Below the pieces are notes generated by a model that had not been told where the DNA came from, did not search any database, and saw only the letters and a program-made list of their open reading frames with translations. Source: Desulfobacteraceae bacterium (GTDB lineage Bacteria; Desulfobacterota; Desulfobacteria; Desulfobacterales; Desulfobacteraceae). Taken from it: a stretch of 64,000 nucleotides of DNA. The position numbers were made by a program, and so were the translations under genes. The stretch lies in assembly GCA_016744295.1 (NCBI GenBank), contig JADGEQ010000033.1, positions 1 through 64,000 of the forward strand, written 5' to 3'. The first letter of the stretch is position 1; every line of letters starts with the position of its first letter. Positions 10,558 to 18,979 of this stretch are shown piece after piece.

Positions 10558-10578
10558 AAAAACCTTTACACGAGTCAT
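8176..10578 (-). CDS. Polytopic membrane protein, YfhO/GT-C-like (copy A)
   Basis: An 800-residue protein with about a dozen hydrophobic segments, a periplasmic-type domain near residues 510-745 that ends in a beta-rich block (DIPEGTHTIELRYQN), and a last membrane segment followed by a basic tail. The layout fits YfhO-like/GT-C glycosyltransferases that use lipid-linked sugars on the periplasmic side; the assignment is by architecture only. Paralog of 12755-15163: the last ~210 residues are identical and the rest is roughly 85-90% similar. The first six codons (MTRVKV), the ATG and the AGGAGG site at 10592-10587 come from the end of an inserted IS, replacing the native start kept in copy B. 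Confidence 0.75.
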   Translation of the reverse strand: MTRVKVFDNQFQILTALLLTFLSFGIYIGYTLKGGSLGGSMYSSGDFFRTSYPGFIKVGSYLKEGIFSAVDLGINNGNGETFLRVSLPSKNLIYGLFSYASTLSSTMPADHYVDAILKNRPVDYYFLALILFLSYICFYYAQKIATEFFNFTRYQALFFAVMGFIPVMAYSSLLILLFHFNITLVAPLAYFSLKTLKEPRHNWLATAFFYVLVFTGGYITVSTFHSAMNIIFTFVYYQSTNNKFNVRHVLIRIGAPFTIATAACFLHYLAISRLLTDVVQTSIHNYYQSVDQLAIDYMNILGLVTPFRAFTEPYFRTLNISSIGVIGIFILGMVLKPMMFKSKTIEFKSIFWFGVISFVIINFWGMGNTTTISGLFHFLIPIVGSMHLQHRYLIPMMPFLFLSIAIGISYLNTGEIKTKIYTRLSIVFFVLGIVILLDPTFGTGTLKIIDVRRFSFELFFAALFFLIASIEGIKKKAILVACTYTVIVFPAVMLQQSPLPLFDNSLIPKKINFNHNAIVGFNNFIGTLEEKENYRFLGLEELSTSGQGAYITENFEWFKLLDHSISNYSGHDIYISNPKDYQPLFFTMMGIADWQYIANTRGSFVVVDDDVYTKNKKVLDQMVDMTKTPYLLHWKPGGLRAYALKGFIPKQMSGKDFTLDPNPNSLDNGYFYSPDLKNDALVSFESNEANYVKAVINADKPSRMTYLFYPIQNQRLYIDGLLVTPTIDKAQMFFDIPEGTHTIELRYQNTLETIANIILILFYLTAVIYFIAIYFYRYKVYLGKVRNQERAVEGRKEKSL

Positions 10579-10590
10579 CTATTCTGCCTC

Positions 10591-11007
10591 CTATTCCCAA
10601 TCTGGATATTGTTCTGGATTTTTGCCTTTTGCCTCAATAACACGGGGATAAACAATACCAAGTTTTGTAACTTTATCTTTATGCCAGGTTTTGTTTATCA
10701 GAAATATCCATTGATCTCCGAAATCAAACAAATAATATAGTTTGTATCCGGTTGGAAGCGGCCACGTATCTGATATGCTGATTTTACTGTATCTATTGAC
10801 TGGATTATAACCATTCCAACCAGGTTCGCCTCCAATGATTTGGGCATATTGATCCGGGTACCGCCCCAGATAAAACTGAAACAAGTGATCATTATCAAAA
10901 TCTACTGCATTCTGTATGACTTCGTGCAGTTGTAAAAAAGATGCACTGGATTCAATTTCGATCACACGAATACACTCTGAGATCGTCCGGGGTAATTTGA
11001 TCCGCAA
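10591..11007 (-). CDS. Plasmid pRiA4b ORF-3-like protein (IS passenger)
   Basis: A 138-residue soluble protein with the hallmarks of the pRiA4b ORF-3 family: an N-terminal IKLPRTISECIRVIEIES strand-rich block, HLFQFYLG, a YLFDFGDQW motif and a C-terminal PRVIEAKGKNPEQYPDWE. The biochemical function of the family is unknown. A second, frameshifted copy lies in the same position beside a transposase at 22573-23004, so it travels with the IS. Its TAG stop overlaps the AGGAGG ribosome-binding site used by the downstream membrane-protein gene, so the two are probably co-translated. Confidence 0.85.
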   Translation of the reverse strand: MRIKLPRTISECIRVIEIESSASFLQLHEVIQNAVDFDNDHLFQFYLGRYPDQYAQIIGGEPGWNGYNPVNRYSKISISDTWPLPTGYKLYYLFDFGDQWIFLINKTWHKDKVTKLGIVYPRVIEAKGKNPEQYPDWE

Positions 11008-11117
11008 TGTCCAGATTATTGATGGTTTTTATTGATTTTTTTTATTCATATCCTACTGAAATAATTCGCTATTTACGCCATTGCGTCTCTATAATGTTTA
11101 AACATTTAGGAGGCATC

Positions 11118-11600
11118 ATGGCTTACAAAAAAAATGACCAGTATTTTTCCTTTGCTGACATTGCTATTCAAAATAATACAGATAAAAATCGTTCCTTAAT
11201 TTTCCTGAATAAGGTGAATCAAACCATTGACTTGGAACCGGTTGAAAAGCTTCTTACTCAATATTGTCAGCCCGGTAAGGCCAATAAAGGGGAAAGAGCC
11301 TATTCCCCCTTTGCTTTTGTTCAAATGCATGATTTCACAAAAATGGTTTCAAATTAAATCCGACCCTGAACTTGAAAGCCAGATCAATGATCGGATTTCT
11401 TTTAAATCCTTCCTGAACCTGCCATAGATTATACCTCTCCTGATCACAATACTTTTTCCAGGTTTCAAAAACGCATATCCGATGATGCCATGATTCAAAT
11501 CAACAGTGAGCTCCTCAAACAGTTTCATCGATATGGCCTTTCCATTAATAAGGGGGTTGCAGTCGATGCCAGACTGGTTAAATCTGCAAGCAGACCCAAA
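11118..11600 (+). pseudogene. IS5-family transposase, frameshifted and truncated
   Basis: Starts at an ATG (11118) with a good AGGAGG site at 11108-11113. The N-terminus MAYKKNDQYFSFADIAIQ continues through DKNRSLIFLNKVNQ. Frameshifts near 11311 and 11425 move the continuation (QKWFQIKSDPELESQ, then FSRFQKRISDDAMIQ and GVAVDARLVKSASRPK) into other frames. Sequence past the first catalytic Asp block (VAVDARL) is missing, so the enzyme cannot be functional. Confidence 0.85.
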
Positions 11601-11694
11601 GCCTGGCCCGCTGGGCAAGGATATTTACATTCAGGGACAAAAACGGTTTTACTATCACTTTTGATTCGATCGCAGTCAAGGCGCACGAGTTTTA

Positions 11695-12030
11695 CTAAAG
11701 GTAATATAAAGCAATTCCTGTAAGGATTAATATAGAAGCAATTACTTCATTTTTAGCTATTTTTTCCTTAAAGAAGATGGAAGAAAAGATTGCTATAGCT
11801 ATATAAGTTATCGGCATAAAAAATACGATTGTAATCATAGTTAAATAATTAAATATAAATAAATTCAGAATGGTGACACAAAATAAGAAAAAGTAACCAC
11901 TCATTGTAAAAATATTCAAATAAATAGAATAGTTGCTTTTATGCGGAACCATTGCACCTTTTTTTAGTAACAATTGGCTTATTGCCGTTGTCACGACTGA
12001 GACTATTAATAATAAATGATATTTAGTCAT
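11695..12030 (-). CDS. Small multidrug-resistance/ArnF-like membrane protein
   Basis: A 111-residue protein with four hydrophobic segments and the DMT/SMR half-transporter pattern (AISQLLLKKG near the start; FFKEKIAKNEVIASILILTGI near the end). It overlaps the preceding gene by eight bases, and the two resemble the ArnE/ArnF pair that flips undecaprenyl-phosphate-linked aminoarabinose. Given the polyprenyl-phosphate glycosyltransferase at 15.5-16.4 kb, a flippase for a polyprenyl-phosphate sugar is the best inference. A drug-efflux role is less likely in this setting. Confidence 0.75.
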   Translation of the reverse strand: MTKYHLLLIVSVVTTAISQLLLKKGAMVPHKSNYSIYLNIFTMSGYFFLFCVTILNLFIFNYLTMITIVFFMPITYIAIAIFSSIFFKEKIAKNEVIASILILTGIALYYL

Positions 12031-12376
12031 TCTTCTTCAAATTTATAACGATAACACCACTTACTATAAAGAGAAGCCCAATGATTGTATTGATTTTTAC
12101 CGTTTCGTTAAAAAATAAAACACCAAAAACAATAAGGATTGGATATATTAGCGAATTCCACAAATACGTCCAAAACAAATCATAGATTTTCAATGCTTGT
12201 TGCCACAACAGTGCTTGCCCAAATAAACAAAGTAAAGCTAAAATAAATAATCCAATAGACTTAAGTTTAAAGGATTGTATTCCTATAGATGCGAATTTAA
12301 TACTCACAAGTGCAGCAGCTTGGAATAAGACCGCAAAAATTATAAAACTAAGACCTTTTTTTTTGTTCAGGCTCAT
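12023..12376 (-). CDS. Small ArnE-like membrane protein (flippase partner)
   Basis: A 117-residue protein with four membrane segments of the DMT/EamA half-size type (SIGLFILALLCLFGQALLWQQAL; FFNETVKINTIIGLLFIVSG). Partner of the overlapping gene 11695-12030. Neither half is obviously truncated for the family. Together they could replace GtrA as the flippase of a three-part periplasmic glycosylation system. Confidence 0.75.
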   Translation of the reverse strand: MSLNKKKGLSFIIFAVLFQAAALVSIKFASIGIQSFKLKSIGLFILALLCLFGQALLWQQALKIYDLFWTYLWNSLIYPILIVFGVLFFNETVKINTIIGLLFIVSGVIVINLKKND

Positions 12377-12512
12377 ATATTTTGATTACTTTATTCAATC
12401 CTGTTGTATAATCTTTTCCCATGATGGGCTCCTTCCTTGATAATTGTTGGTTATTAAATCATCAGGTTTCGACCATTTTTCAATTTCAAAATGTGCGAAA
12501 ATATTATACGTT

Positions 12513-15133
12513 GAGATATTATAGTTGACACTTAATTGAAACATGATCTGCCTTTTTTGTAAGCATGGGTTAAATTGTAGAATCCAGTACAACTTAGAGC
12601 CATAAACAAAAGGGAGGCAGGCCATGAACAAAATAGTAAAGTATGTTGAATTGAACGTCCGCTAAAACTCAATTGTTACTGCCATAGCCGAAGATGGTTG
12701 GCAAGGAAATGTTAATTTTTAATGTGTTATCAACAATGATATAAACCAACTTCACTATAGGCTTTTTTCCTTGCGCCCCTCGACCGCCCTTTCCTGGTTT
12801 CTTACCTTGCCCAAATATACCTTATACCTATAGAAGTAAATCGCAATAAAATAGATGACAGCAGTTAAATAGAATAATATTAAAATTATATTTGCAATTG
12901 TTTCCAAGGTGTTTTGGTACCTAAGTTCAATTGTGTGTGTGCCTTCAGGTATATCAAAAAACATCTGGGCTTTATCGATTGTCGGAGTTACTAGCAGACC
13001 GTCAATATATAATCGCTGGTTTTGAATTGGATAGAATAAATACGTCATTCGACTAGGTTTGTCTGCGTTTATTACAGCTTTAACATAATTTGCTTCGTTG
13101 GATTCAAATGAAACGAGAGCATCATTTTTTAAATCAGGAGAATAGAAATATCCATTATCCAAGGAATTGGGGTTCGGATCCAGTGTAAAATCTTTACCTG
13201 ACATTTGCTTTGGTATAAAACCTTTTAACGCATATGCTCTTAGTCCACCCGGTTTCCAATGCAATAAATATGGTGTTTTTGTCATGTCAACCATCTGATC
13301 TAGGACTTTTTTATTCTTTGTGTATACATCGTCATCTACAACAACAAAAGATCCACGAGTATTTGCAATATACTGCCAATCGGCAACACCCATAATAGTA
13401 AAAAAGAGCGGTTGGTAATCTTTTGGATTGGAAATATAAATATCGTACGAAGAATAATTTGAAATGCTATGGTCCAACAATTTAAACCATTCAAAATCTT
13501 CTGTTATATAAGCACCATGACCTGATGTCGCTAATTCTTCCATCCCGAGAAACCGATAATTTTCTTTCTTCTCTAAGGTCCCAATAAAATTGTTGAATCC
13601 AACGATAGCATTATGATTAAAATTTATTTTCTTTGGTATCAAAAAATGCTCAAAAATTGGAAGCGGCACTTGCTGAAGCATCAATGTGGGATAAACAAGT
13701 AGTGCATAAGTACATGCCACAATAAGAGCTTTTCTTTTGATACCTTCAATTGATGCGATCATGAAGAATAAAGCTGCGAAGAACAGTTCAAATGAAAACC
13801 GCCTTACATCTATTATTTTTAGAGTACCTGTTCCAAATGTAGGATCCAAGAGGATAACGATTCCCAATACAAAAAATACAATACCTAAACTCTTATATAT
13901 TTTAGTTTTTATTTCTCCAGTATTTAAGTAACTAATACCGATTGCTATTGACAAAAATAAGAATGGCATCATAGGAATCAAATACCTATCCTGTAAGTGC
14001 ATTGAGCCGACAATGGGAACTAAAAAGTGGAAAAGACCCGGAATAGTCGTAGTATTGCCCATCGCCCAAAAATTAATAATTACAAACGATATAACACCAA
14101 ACCAGAAAATTGATTTGAATTTTATAGTTTTACTTTCGGATATCATCGGTCTCAGTAAAATTCCGAGAAGAAAGATACCAATAACTCCTATGCTAGCAAT
14201 GGTCAGTTGTTCAAGAGGCTTCGTAAATAATCTAAATGGGGTCACCCAACCTAAAATATCCATATAATCGACTGCAAGTTGGTCAACAGACTGATAGTAA
14301 TTGTGTATTGATGTCTGCACGACACCGGTTAAAAGGCGTGCTATTGCTAAGTAGTGAAGGAAGCAAGCTGCGGTCGCAATTGTAAATGGCGCTCCGATTC
14401 GGATTAATACATGCCTTACATTGAATTTATTATTTGTGGATTGATAATAAACAAAGGTGAAAATTATATTCATCGCTGCATGAAATGTTGAGACCGTGAT
14501 GTAACCTCCAGTAAACACCAGCACATAAAAGAATGCTGCAGCAAGCCAATTATGCCGAGGTTCCTTAAGTGTTTTTAAAGAAAAGTATGCTAACGGAGCG
14601 ACAAGAGTAATATTGAAGTGAAACAATAAAATAAATAATGAATCAAAAGTCATTACGGGTATAAAGCCCAGGACTGCAAAAAATAAAGCTTGATAACGAG
14701 TAAGGTTAAAAAACTCAGTTGCCAATTTTTGGGCATAATAAAAACAGATAACTGATAAAAATAATATGAGTGCAAGGAGAAAATAATCTGCAGGCCTGTT
14801 GGTTAGTATTGCATCAACGTAATGATCTGCAGGCATGTTGTTTAATAGCGCAGAAGCGTAAGAAAACAACCCATATATCAGATTTTTTGACGGAAGTGAT
14901 GTCCTTAAAAACATTTCTCCATTTCCGTTGTTGATTCCAAGGTCAACAGCAGAAAAGATTCCTTCCTTGAGATATGAACCTACCTTGATAAAACCAGGAT
15001 AACTTGCACGAAAAAAATCTCCAGAAGAATACATTGATCCGCCTAAACTACCCCCTTTTAAAGCATGACCGATGTAAATACCAAAAAAGAGAAATGTTAT
15101 TAGCAATGCTACAAGTATTTGAAATCGACGATC
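12513..15133. repeat. Duplicated segment, copy B
   Basis: Partner of 7934-10557: the same order of IS110 remnant and membrane-protein gene. Copy B keeps what looks like the original 5' end of the gene. The ArnE/F-like pair and the truncated IS lie between the two copies. Bases 12377-12512 between the ArnE-like gene and this repeat show no gene. Confidence 0.9.
12624..12722 (+). pseudogene. IS110-family transposase N-terminal remnant (copy B)
   Basis: Same remnant as at 8045 (MNKIVKYVELNVR), here with an additional nonsense codon at position 14 (TAA where copy A has AAA). The presence of the remnant in both copies shows that the IS110 decay, at least in part, preceded the duplication. Confidence 0.75.
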
Positions 15134-15163
15134 TGTGGAAAACAGTATTTTATTTATGCTCAT
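12755..15163 (-). CDS. Polytopic membrane protein, YfhO/GT-C-like (copy B)
   Basis: An 802-residue paralog of the copy A protein with the same topology. It retains a native N-terminus (MSINKILFSTDRRFQILVALL) and a native ribosome-binding site (aaagga, nine bases before the ATG). It sits between a GtrB-like glycosyltransferase gene and the ArnE/F-like flippase genes, the place where the large transferase (GtrC-type) of a periplasmic sugar-addition system would be expected. The function is inferred from architecture and neighbours; no catalytic motif is secure. Confidence 0.75.
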   Translation of the reverse strand: MSINKILFSTDRRFQILVALLITFLFFGIYIGHALKGGSLGGSMYSSGDFFRASYPGFIKVGSYLKEGIFSAVDLGINNGNGEMFLRTSLPSKNLIYGLFSYASALLNNMPADHYVDAILTNRPADYFLLALILFLSVICFYYAQKLATEFFNLTRYQALFFAVLGFIPVMTFDSLFILLFHFNITLVAPLAYFSLKTLKEPRHNWLAAAFFYVLVFTGGYITVSTFHAAMNIIFTFVYYQSTNNKFNVRHVLIRIGAPFTIATAACFLHYLAIARLLTGVVQTSIHNYYQSVDQLAVDYMDILGWVTPFRLFTKPLEQLTIASIGVIGIFLLGILLRPMISESKTIKFKSIFWFGVISFVIINFWAMGNTTTIPGLFHFLVPIVGSMHLQDRYLIPMMPFLFLSIAIGISYLNTGEIKTKIYKSLGIVFFVLGIVILLDPTFGTGTLKIIDVRRFSFELFFAALFFMIASIEGIKRKALIVACTYALLVYPTLMLQQVPLPIFEHFLIPKKINFNHNAIVGFNNFIGTLEKKENYRFLGMEELATSGHGAYITEDFEWFKLLDHSISNYSSYDIYISNPKDYQPLFFTIMGVADWQYIANTRGSFVVVDDDVYTKNKKVLDQMVDMTKTPYLLHWKPGGLRAYALKGFIPKQMSGKDFTLDPNPNSLDNGYFYSPDLKNDALVSFESNEANYVKAVINADKPSRMTYLFYPIQNQRLYIDGLLVTPTIDKAQMFFDIPEGTHTIELRYQNTLETIANIILILFYLTAVIYFIAIYFYRYKVYLGKVRNQERAVEGRKEKSL

Positions 15164-15486
15164 CTATTATTTCCTTTATGAAAAGTAATTTGGTGTTGTC
15201 AAAATTTAATTCAGCTCCAATTCATTGTAAATTCCAAAAAGCATGGATATAGACCGCAGCACTTTAAAGGTAGTACTCAATTTTCAAAATTTTGAGAGAA
15301 ACACCCTGAAAAACTTGTCAAAAAAAGGGGTTCTCGGTGAGCTTGTTAAGTTTCAGAGTAATGTAAATGTAGTATCCTGGGTTTTGCATGGATTCCGAGT
15401 TGGTTTGAAATACGACATAATATTATTAGGTTACACGCAGGATGTTAAAATAAGTACAACCTTGAAAGCGCTGATATAGACCGTTA
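15164..15486. other. Intergenic gap, no supported gene
   Basis: 323 bases. A plus-strand open frame (15243-15479, 78 codons) opposes the surrounding operon and has no domain or ribosome-binding site, so I do not call it. No clear terminator or IS end was seen. Confidence 0.4.
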
Positions 15487-16413
15487 TTAATATATGTCAT
15501 CAATCAAAAATACAGGACTTTGTTTGCTATTATCTAAAATACGCCATAGATACTCGGACGTAATACCCAGTGCTATATTCGTAAAACCAAAACCCATCAA
15601 TAAAATGGACATCAAGGTAGGCCACCCACTTTGTATAACTGGGTTTGTCAATGCGCTAATAAGTATGATTACAATATAGGCAAATCCTAAAAAAAATAAA
15701 AGAAAACCAATAACTGTTATCATCCGAAGTGGAACGTATGAGAATGATATCAGAGAATCAATTAATAATTTTAATTTCATAGAAAATGTCCATTTTGATT
15801 TACCAGCTGCTCGAACACTCTGTTCGTATGGTAAAAATTCCTTCTTAAATCCTAAAAAATAGATTTGTAAGAAAATCGAACTATTTCGAATAATGTTCTG
15901 ATTTAAGACTTTGACAACTTTATTGCATATGAAAAAATTGCTTATGTTTTTATTTGGGAAATCTTTCGAAACAAGAATTCTAAGTAAAAAAGTATAAATC
16001 GCAGAAAAGATTTTAACAAAAATAGAAGTATTATATGTTTTTCGATACAGCATAAGTATATCGACATCCTTGCTTACACAAACCCGATAAAACTGAATGG
16101 CACTTAACGGGTCTTCTTGCAAATCTGCAGCTAAAAAAGTGCTATAATCTGCATCCGAATTCAATAGACCGGCTCTAATTGCAGCATGAGAACCAAAGTT
16201 CTTTGAAAGCTTAACTATCTTTCTCGAATAAGCTTTTGGCTTGTAGGCACAAAGTAGTTCTACTGAATTATCCTGAGACCCATCATCGACAAAGATTACT
16301 TGCACTTTCTCAGGTATATTTTCTAAACTTGAATCCAAAGCTCTTAGTAGGCGATCAATGTTTTCAGATTCATTAAGAAAAGGTATCACGATAGCTAAAT
16401 CAAATTTGCTCAT
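15487..16413 (-). CDS. Polyprenyl-phosphate glycosyltransferase (GT2, GtrB/ArnC-like)
   Basis: A 308-residue DPM1-type GT2 enzyme. It begins with [20 protein letters not shown], has [12 protein letters not shown] and the acceptor-site LAADLQEDP, and ends with two membrane segments (about residues 232-255 and 265-290), as in GtrB/ArnC/DPM1. It should transfer a sugar from a nucleotide donor to undecaprenyl phosphate on the cytoplasmic face. The start overlaps the preceding acetyltransferase gene by 14 bases. It is the likely first step of the periplasmic side-chain module completed by the ArnE/F-like pair and the large membrane proteins. Confidence 0.9.
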   Translation of the reverse strand: MSKFDLAIVIPFLNESENIDRLLRALDSSLENIPEKVQVIFVDDGSQDNSVELLCAYKPKAYSRKIVKLSKNFGSHAAIRAGLLNSDADYSTFLAADLQEDPLSAIQFYRVCVSKDVDILMLYRKTYNTSIFVKIFSAIYTFLLRILVSKDFPNKNISNFFICNKVVKVLNQNIIRNSSIFLQIYFLGFKKEFLPYEQSVRAAGKSKWTFSMKLKLLIDSLISFSYVPLRMITVIGFLLFFLGFAYIVIILISALTNPVIQSGWPTLMSILLMGFGFTNIALGITSEYLWRILDNSKQSPVFLIDDIY

Positions 16414-16933
16414 CTTCTATTCTTCCTACTATGCGTATTGGCGAACCATACGCACGACTACCTGATGGTATATTTTTATTTACGAAACTGTTGCAGCCAA
16501 TAACAACTCGATCTCCGATATTTACACCCTTACCAATAACAGTATGCGGTCCTATGTAAACATTATCGCCGATGTTAACAGAACCAATGGCTATGGGGTT
16601 GCCATATAATACACGTTCAACTGTATCATGAGTATATATATGGACTCCTGCAGAGATTGAACAATTATCTCCTATTTTCAAACCACCACCAGAGCCATCA
16701 AGGATTGTATAAGGTCCAATCCAGCATTTTTTACCGATTTTTACCTCTCCGAGGACAAGACTTGCATCATAAATCGATGTACCTTCCCCGAACCCCATTG
16801 AACTAGCTTTTTCCCAACGATCAATAAAATAATCTGCAAGAGGTAAATCTCTATGATACTTAGTCCGTTTTTCAGATCTCAATTTCTGATAGACTTTAGA
16901 AAAAACATCTAAAATCTTCTTTACGTTATCCAT
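16400..16933 (-). CDS. Hexapeptide-repeat acyltransferase
   Basis: A 177-residue left-handed beta-helix protein with isoleucine-patch hexads ([36 protein letters not shown]) and an N-terminal extension. It resembles WbbJ/CatB-type O- or N-acetyltransferases that use acetyl-CoA. It overlaps both neighbours (8 and 14 bases) and so belongs to the sugar-modification operon. The acceptor is unknown: either a nucleotide sugar or the lipid-linked intermediate. Confidence 0.85.
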   Translation of the reverse strand: MDNVKKILDVFSKVYQKLRSEKRTKYHRDLPLADYFIDRWEKASSMGFGEGTSIYDASLVLGEVKIGKKCWIGPYTILDGSGGGLKIGDNCSISAGVHIYTHDTVERVLYGNPIAIGSVNIGDNVYIGPHTVIGKGVNIGDRVVIGCNSFVNKNIPSGSRAYGSPIRIVGRIEDEQI

Positions 16934-18011
16934 TTACAATCTGCTCGATTGACTCAACTATATAATCTATATCAAGATCGTCGTGGCAAGGTAATGTAAT
17001 TGTCTGTTGTTCCAGATACGATGCATTGGATTGAACAGAATTATATTTTTTACGATAGTATGTGGTATTACTCAAGCAATATGTACCCAATGTAGATTCA
17101 ACTCCCTTTTTACTTAATTGAATAATCAACGCATCACGATTAACACCTTCTGGTACCGTAAAAACAAGTGATTGAACGTTAGATTCTACATTATTATGAA
17201 GCTTTTGTTCGACAAATCCCATTGGGTTTAAAGATTCTATGTATTGGTTTCGTATTTCATTGCGAGAAAGAATGATTGAATTTAATTTTTCTATTTGTTT
17301 TATTCCCATCACACATTGTAAATCAGGCAATCGGTAGTTATAGCCATAATCTACAAATTCAGCTTTACCATCGTGAAAAGAAGCACCATGATTTAATTTT
17401 ATATTCAAAGTTTGTCCAAAAGAATCATCATTTACGGTCAAAGCACCGCCTTCACCAGTGGTTAATAATTTCCTTGGATGAAAGCTGAAACAGGTTATGT
17501 CTGCAATATTACCACATTTCACGTTAAACTCACTGCTTCCGATTGCGCAAGCAGCATCTTCAATAAGAGGCAAATTATTTTCAGTGCAAATTTCTTTAAT
17601 ACGATGGATACCACTCGGATTTCCAAGGGCATCAACAAACATAACCGCTTTGGTCTTGGCACTTAACTTCCGTTCCAACTCCTCGGGAAGCATATTAAAT
17701 GTATTTAATGAGACATCTGCAAAGACTGGAGTTGCACCTGCATCTTCAATTACATTGACAGTAGCAGGAAATGAAAAATCTGAGACAATAACTTCATCCC
17801 CCGAGCCTACATCTAATAGTTTTAAAGCCATCGTCAAAGCAGTGGTCGCAGAGGTTGTTAAAAACGCGTGCCTGGCCCCAACATATTCTGCAATAGAGTT
17901 TCGAAATTGATCGACATAAGAACCTTTGGTAAAGTAACCACTATCGAAAATATTTTTAAAATCATCTTGAACTTCAGCAAAGGATATGTAAGGTTTAATT
18001 AATCTTATCAA
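16926..18011 (-). CDS. DegT/DnrJ/EryC1 sugar aminotransferase
   Basis: A 361-residue PLP enzyme of the DegT family. It has the substrate/cofactor-binding [39 protein letters not shown] and the Schiff-base lysine in [13 protein letters not shown]. It aminates a keto-sugar nucleotide. The gene overlaps the epimerase gene upstream by four bases and the acetyltransferase downstream by eight, which supports a make-amine-then-acylate order for this sugar. Confidence 0.88.
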   Translation of the reverse strand: MIRLIKPYISFAEVQDDFKNIFDSGYFTKGSYVDQFRNSIAEYVGARHAFLTTSATTALTMALKLLDVGSGDEVIVSDFSFPATVNVIEDAGATPVFADVSLNTFNMLPEELERKLSAKTKAVMFVDALGNPSGIHRIKEICTENNLPLIEDAACAIGSSEFNVKCGNIADITCFSFHPRKLLTTGEGGALTVNDDSFGQTLNIKLNHGASFHDGKAEFVDYGYNYRLPDLQCVMGIKQIEKLNSIILSRNEIRNQYIESLNPMGFVEQKLHNNVESNVQSLVFTVPEGVNRDALIIQLSKKGVESTLGTYCLSNTTYYRKKYNSVQSNASYLEQQTITLPCHDDLDIDYIVESIEQIVNG

Positions 18012-18979
18012 AATACTTCACCTCTAAAATGTTTCAGATACCAGTCTACCGTTTTTATTAAGCCATTTTCAAACGATGTCAATTGATAACTAATTAACTC
18101 TTTTACCTTTTTATTACTAGCATTGTGGCATAAAACATCTGCAGAACGAGCTTCTTTTTCAATAATATCGCCCTTATACCCCATAACATCACAGATTTTA
18201 TGAACAACATCCTTAATGGTTAATTGGCCATCAGTTGAGATATTGACATTTTCCCCGCTTTTTAAAATTGGGTACAATCGAACAATTGCATCAACAGTAT
18301 CATCTACATAAATAAAATCTCGACTTTGCATACCAGTTCCATGGATTTGTGGAGCTTCGCCTTTAAAAATACGATGTATTGTTAACGGGATCACTCCAGC
18401 TAAAAAACCTTTATAGTTCTGTCGTGGGCCATAGTTATTAAACGGACGTACAATATAAGCATCTAAGTCATACATTCGCACATAGGTCTCCACTGCTAAA
18501 TCAGAAGCAGCTTTTCCTCCAGCATATGCAGTCAGGGGGTTCCGCGGGTGTACCTCATCCATTGGCTCGTATACTGCGGAACCAAAAACTTCAGAGGTAG
18601 ATAAATGGCACAGTGTCTTAAACGCCCCTTTCCTTTGGAATTCTAACAGGTTTAATGCGATGTTTACATTTGTATTAAAGGAATTTGAAGGGTTGCGAAA
18701 GGAATAATTCAAAGCTTTAGTAGCACAGTTCACAACTATATCAATTGAGTGACGCTCAAATATATATTCAAGGGATGAAGCCAACTCAGCATCATCTTTA
18801 TATAGGATTGCTCCTTTGTCGATAACATTCAGCAGGTTCTCTTCTCTTCCACAAAACATATTATCGATAATGATAATTTGCTTTGCTCCTTTCTCTATGA
18901 AGCGCTCTGCTAAATGGCTCCCGATAAATCCAGCTCCACCGGTAATCAGAATCGTACTGCCTTTTATTTGGATTCTCAT
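18008..18979 (-). CDS. NAD-dependent sugar epimerase/dehydratase
   Basis: A 323-residue extended SDR. The Rossmann motif is GGAGFIGSHLAERF, the catalytic Ser/Thr lies in LSTSEVFGS and the Tyr/Lys pair in YAGGKAASD, followed by the PFNNYGPRQ block. This pattern fits nucleotide-sugar 4-epimerases or 4,6-dehydratases, and the STSE block favours a dehydratase. It is coupled by four-base overlaps on both sides, so it supplies an intermediate to the same amino-sugar pathway. The exact substrate cannot be fixed from sequence alone. Confidence 0.85.
   Translation of the reverse strand: MRIQIKGSTILITGGAGFIGSHLAERFIEKGAKQIIIIDNMFCGREENLLNVIDKGAILYKDDAELASSLEYIFERHSIDIVVNCATKALNYSFRNPSNSFNTNVNIALNLLEFQRKGAFKTLCHLSTSEVFGSAVYEPMDEVHPRNPLTAYAGGKAASDLAVETYVRMYDLDAYIVRPFNNYGPRQNYKGFLAGVIPLTIHRIFKGEAPQIHGTGMQSRDFIYVDDTVDAIVRLYPILKSGENVNISTDGQLTIKDVVHKICDVMGYKGDIIEKEARSADVLCHNASNKKVKELISYQLTSFENGLIKTVDWYLKHFRGEVF

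Larger units (their letters stand above)
10559..11600. mobile_element. Truncated IS5-like element carrying a pRiA4b ORF-3-like gene
   Basis: The left end at 10559 (aaaacctttacacgag) is a decayed version of the end gagacctttgcacgag seen at 22551. Inside lie an intact pRiA4b ORF-3-like gene (minus) and, divergently, a broken IS5-type transposase (plus). Similarity to the fuller copy at 22551-24362 stops near 11600, so the right half is deleted. Bases 11601-11694 are not recognisable. The element is inserted at the 5' end of the membrane-protein gene 8176-10578. Confidence 0.7.

Noticed and set aside
15243-15479. 78-codon plus frame in the gap before the glycosyltransferase
   Set aside because: No ribosome-binding site, no family, and against the direction of the operon.
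17497-17910. 137-codon plus-strand frame within the aminotransferase
   Set aside because: Opposite to a well-supported gene with an intact PLP lysine motif.
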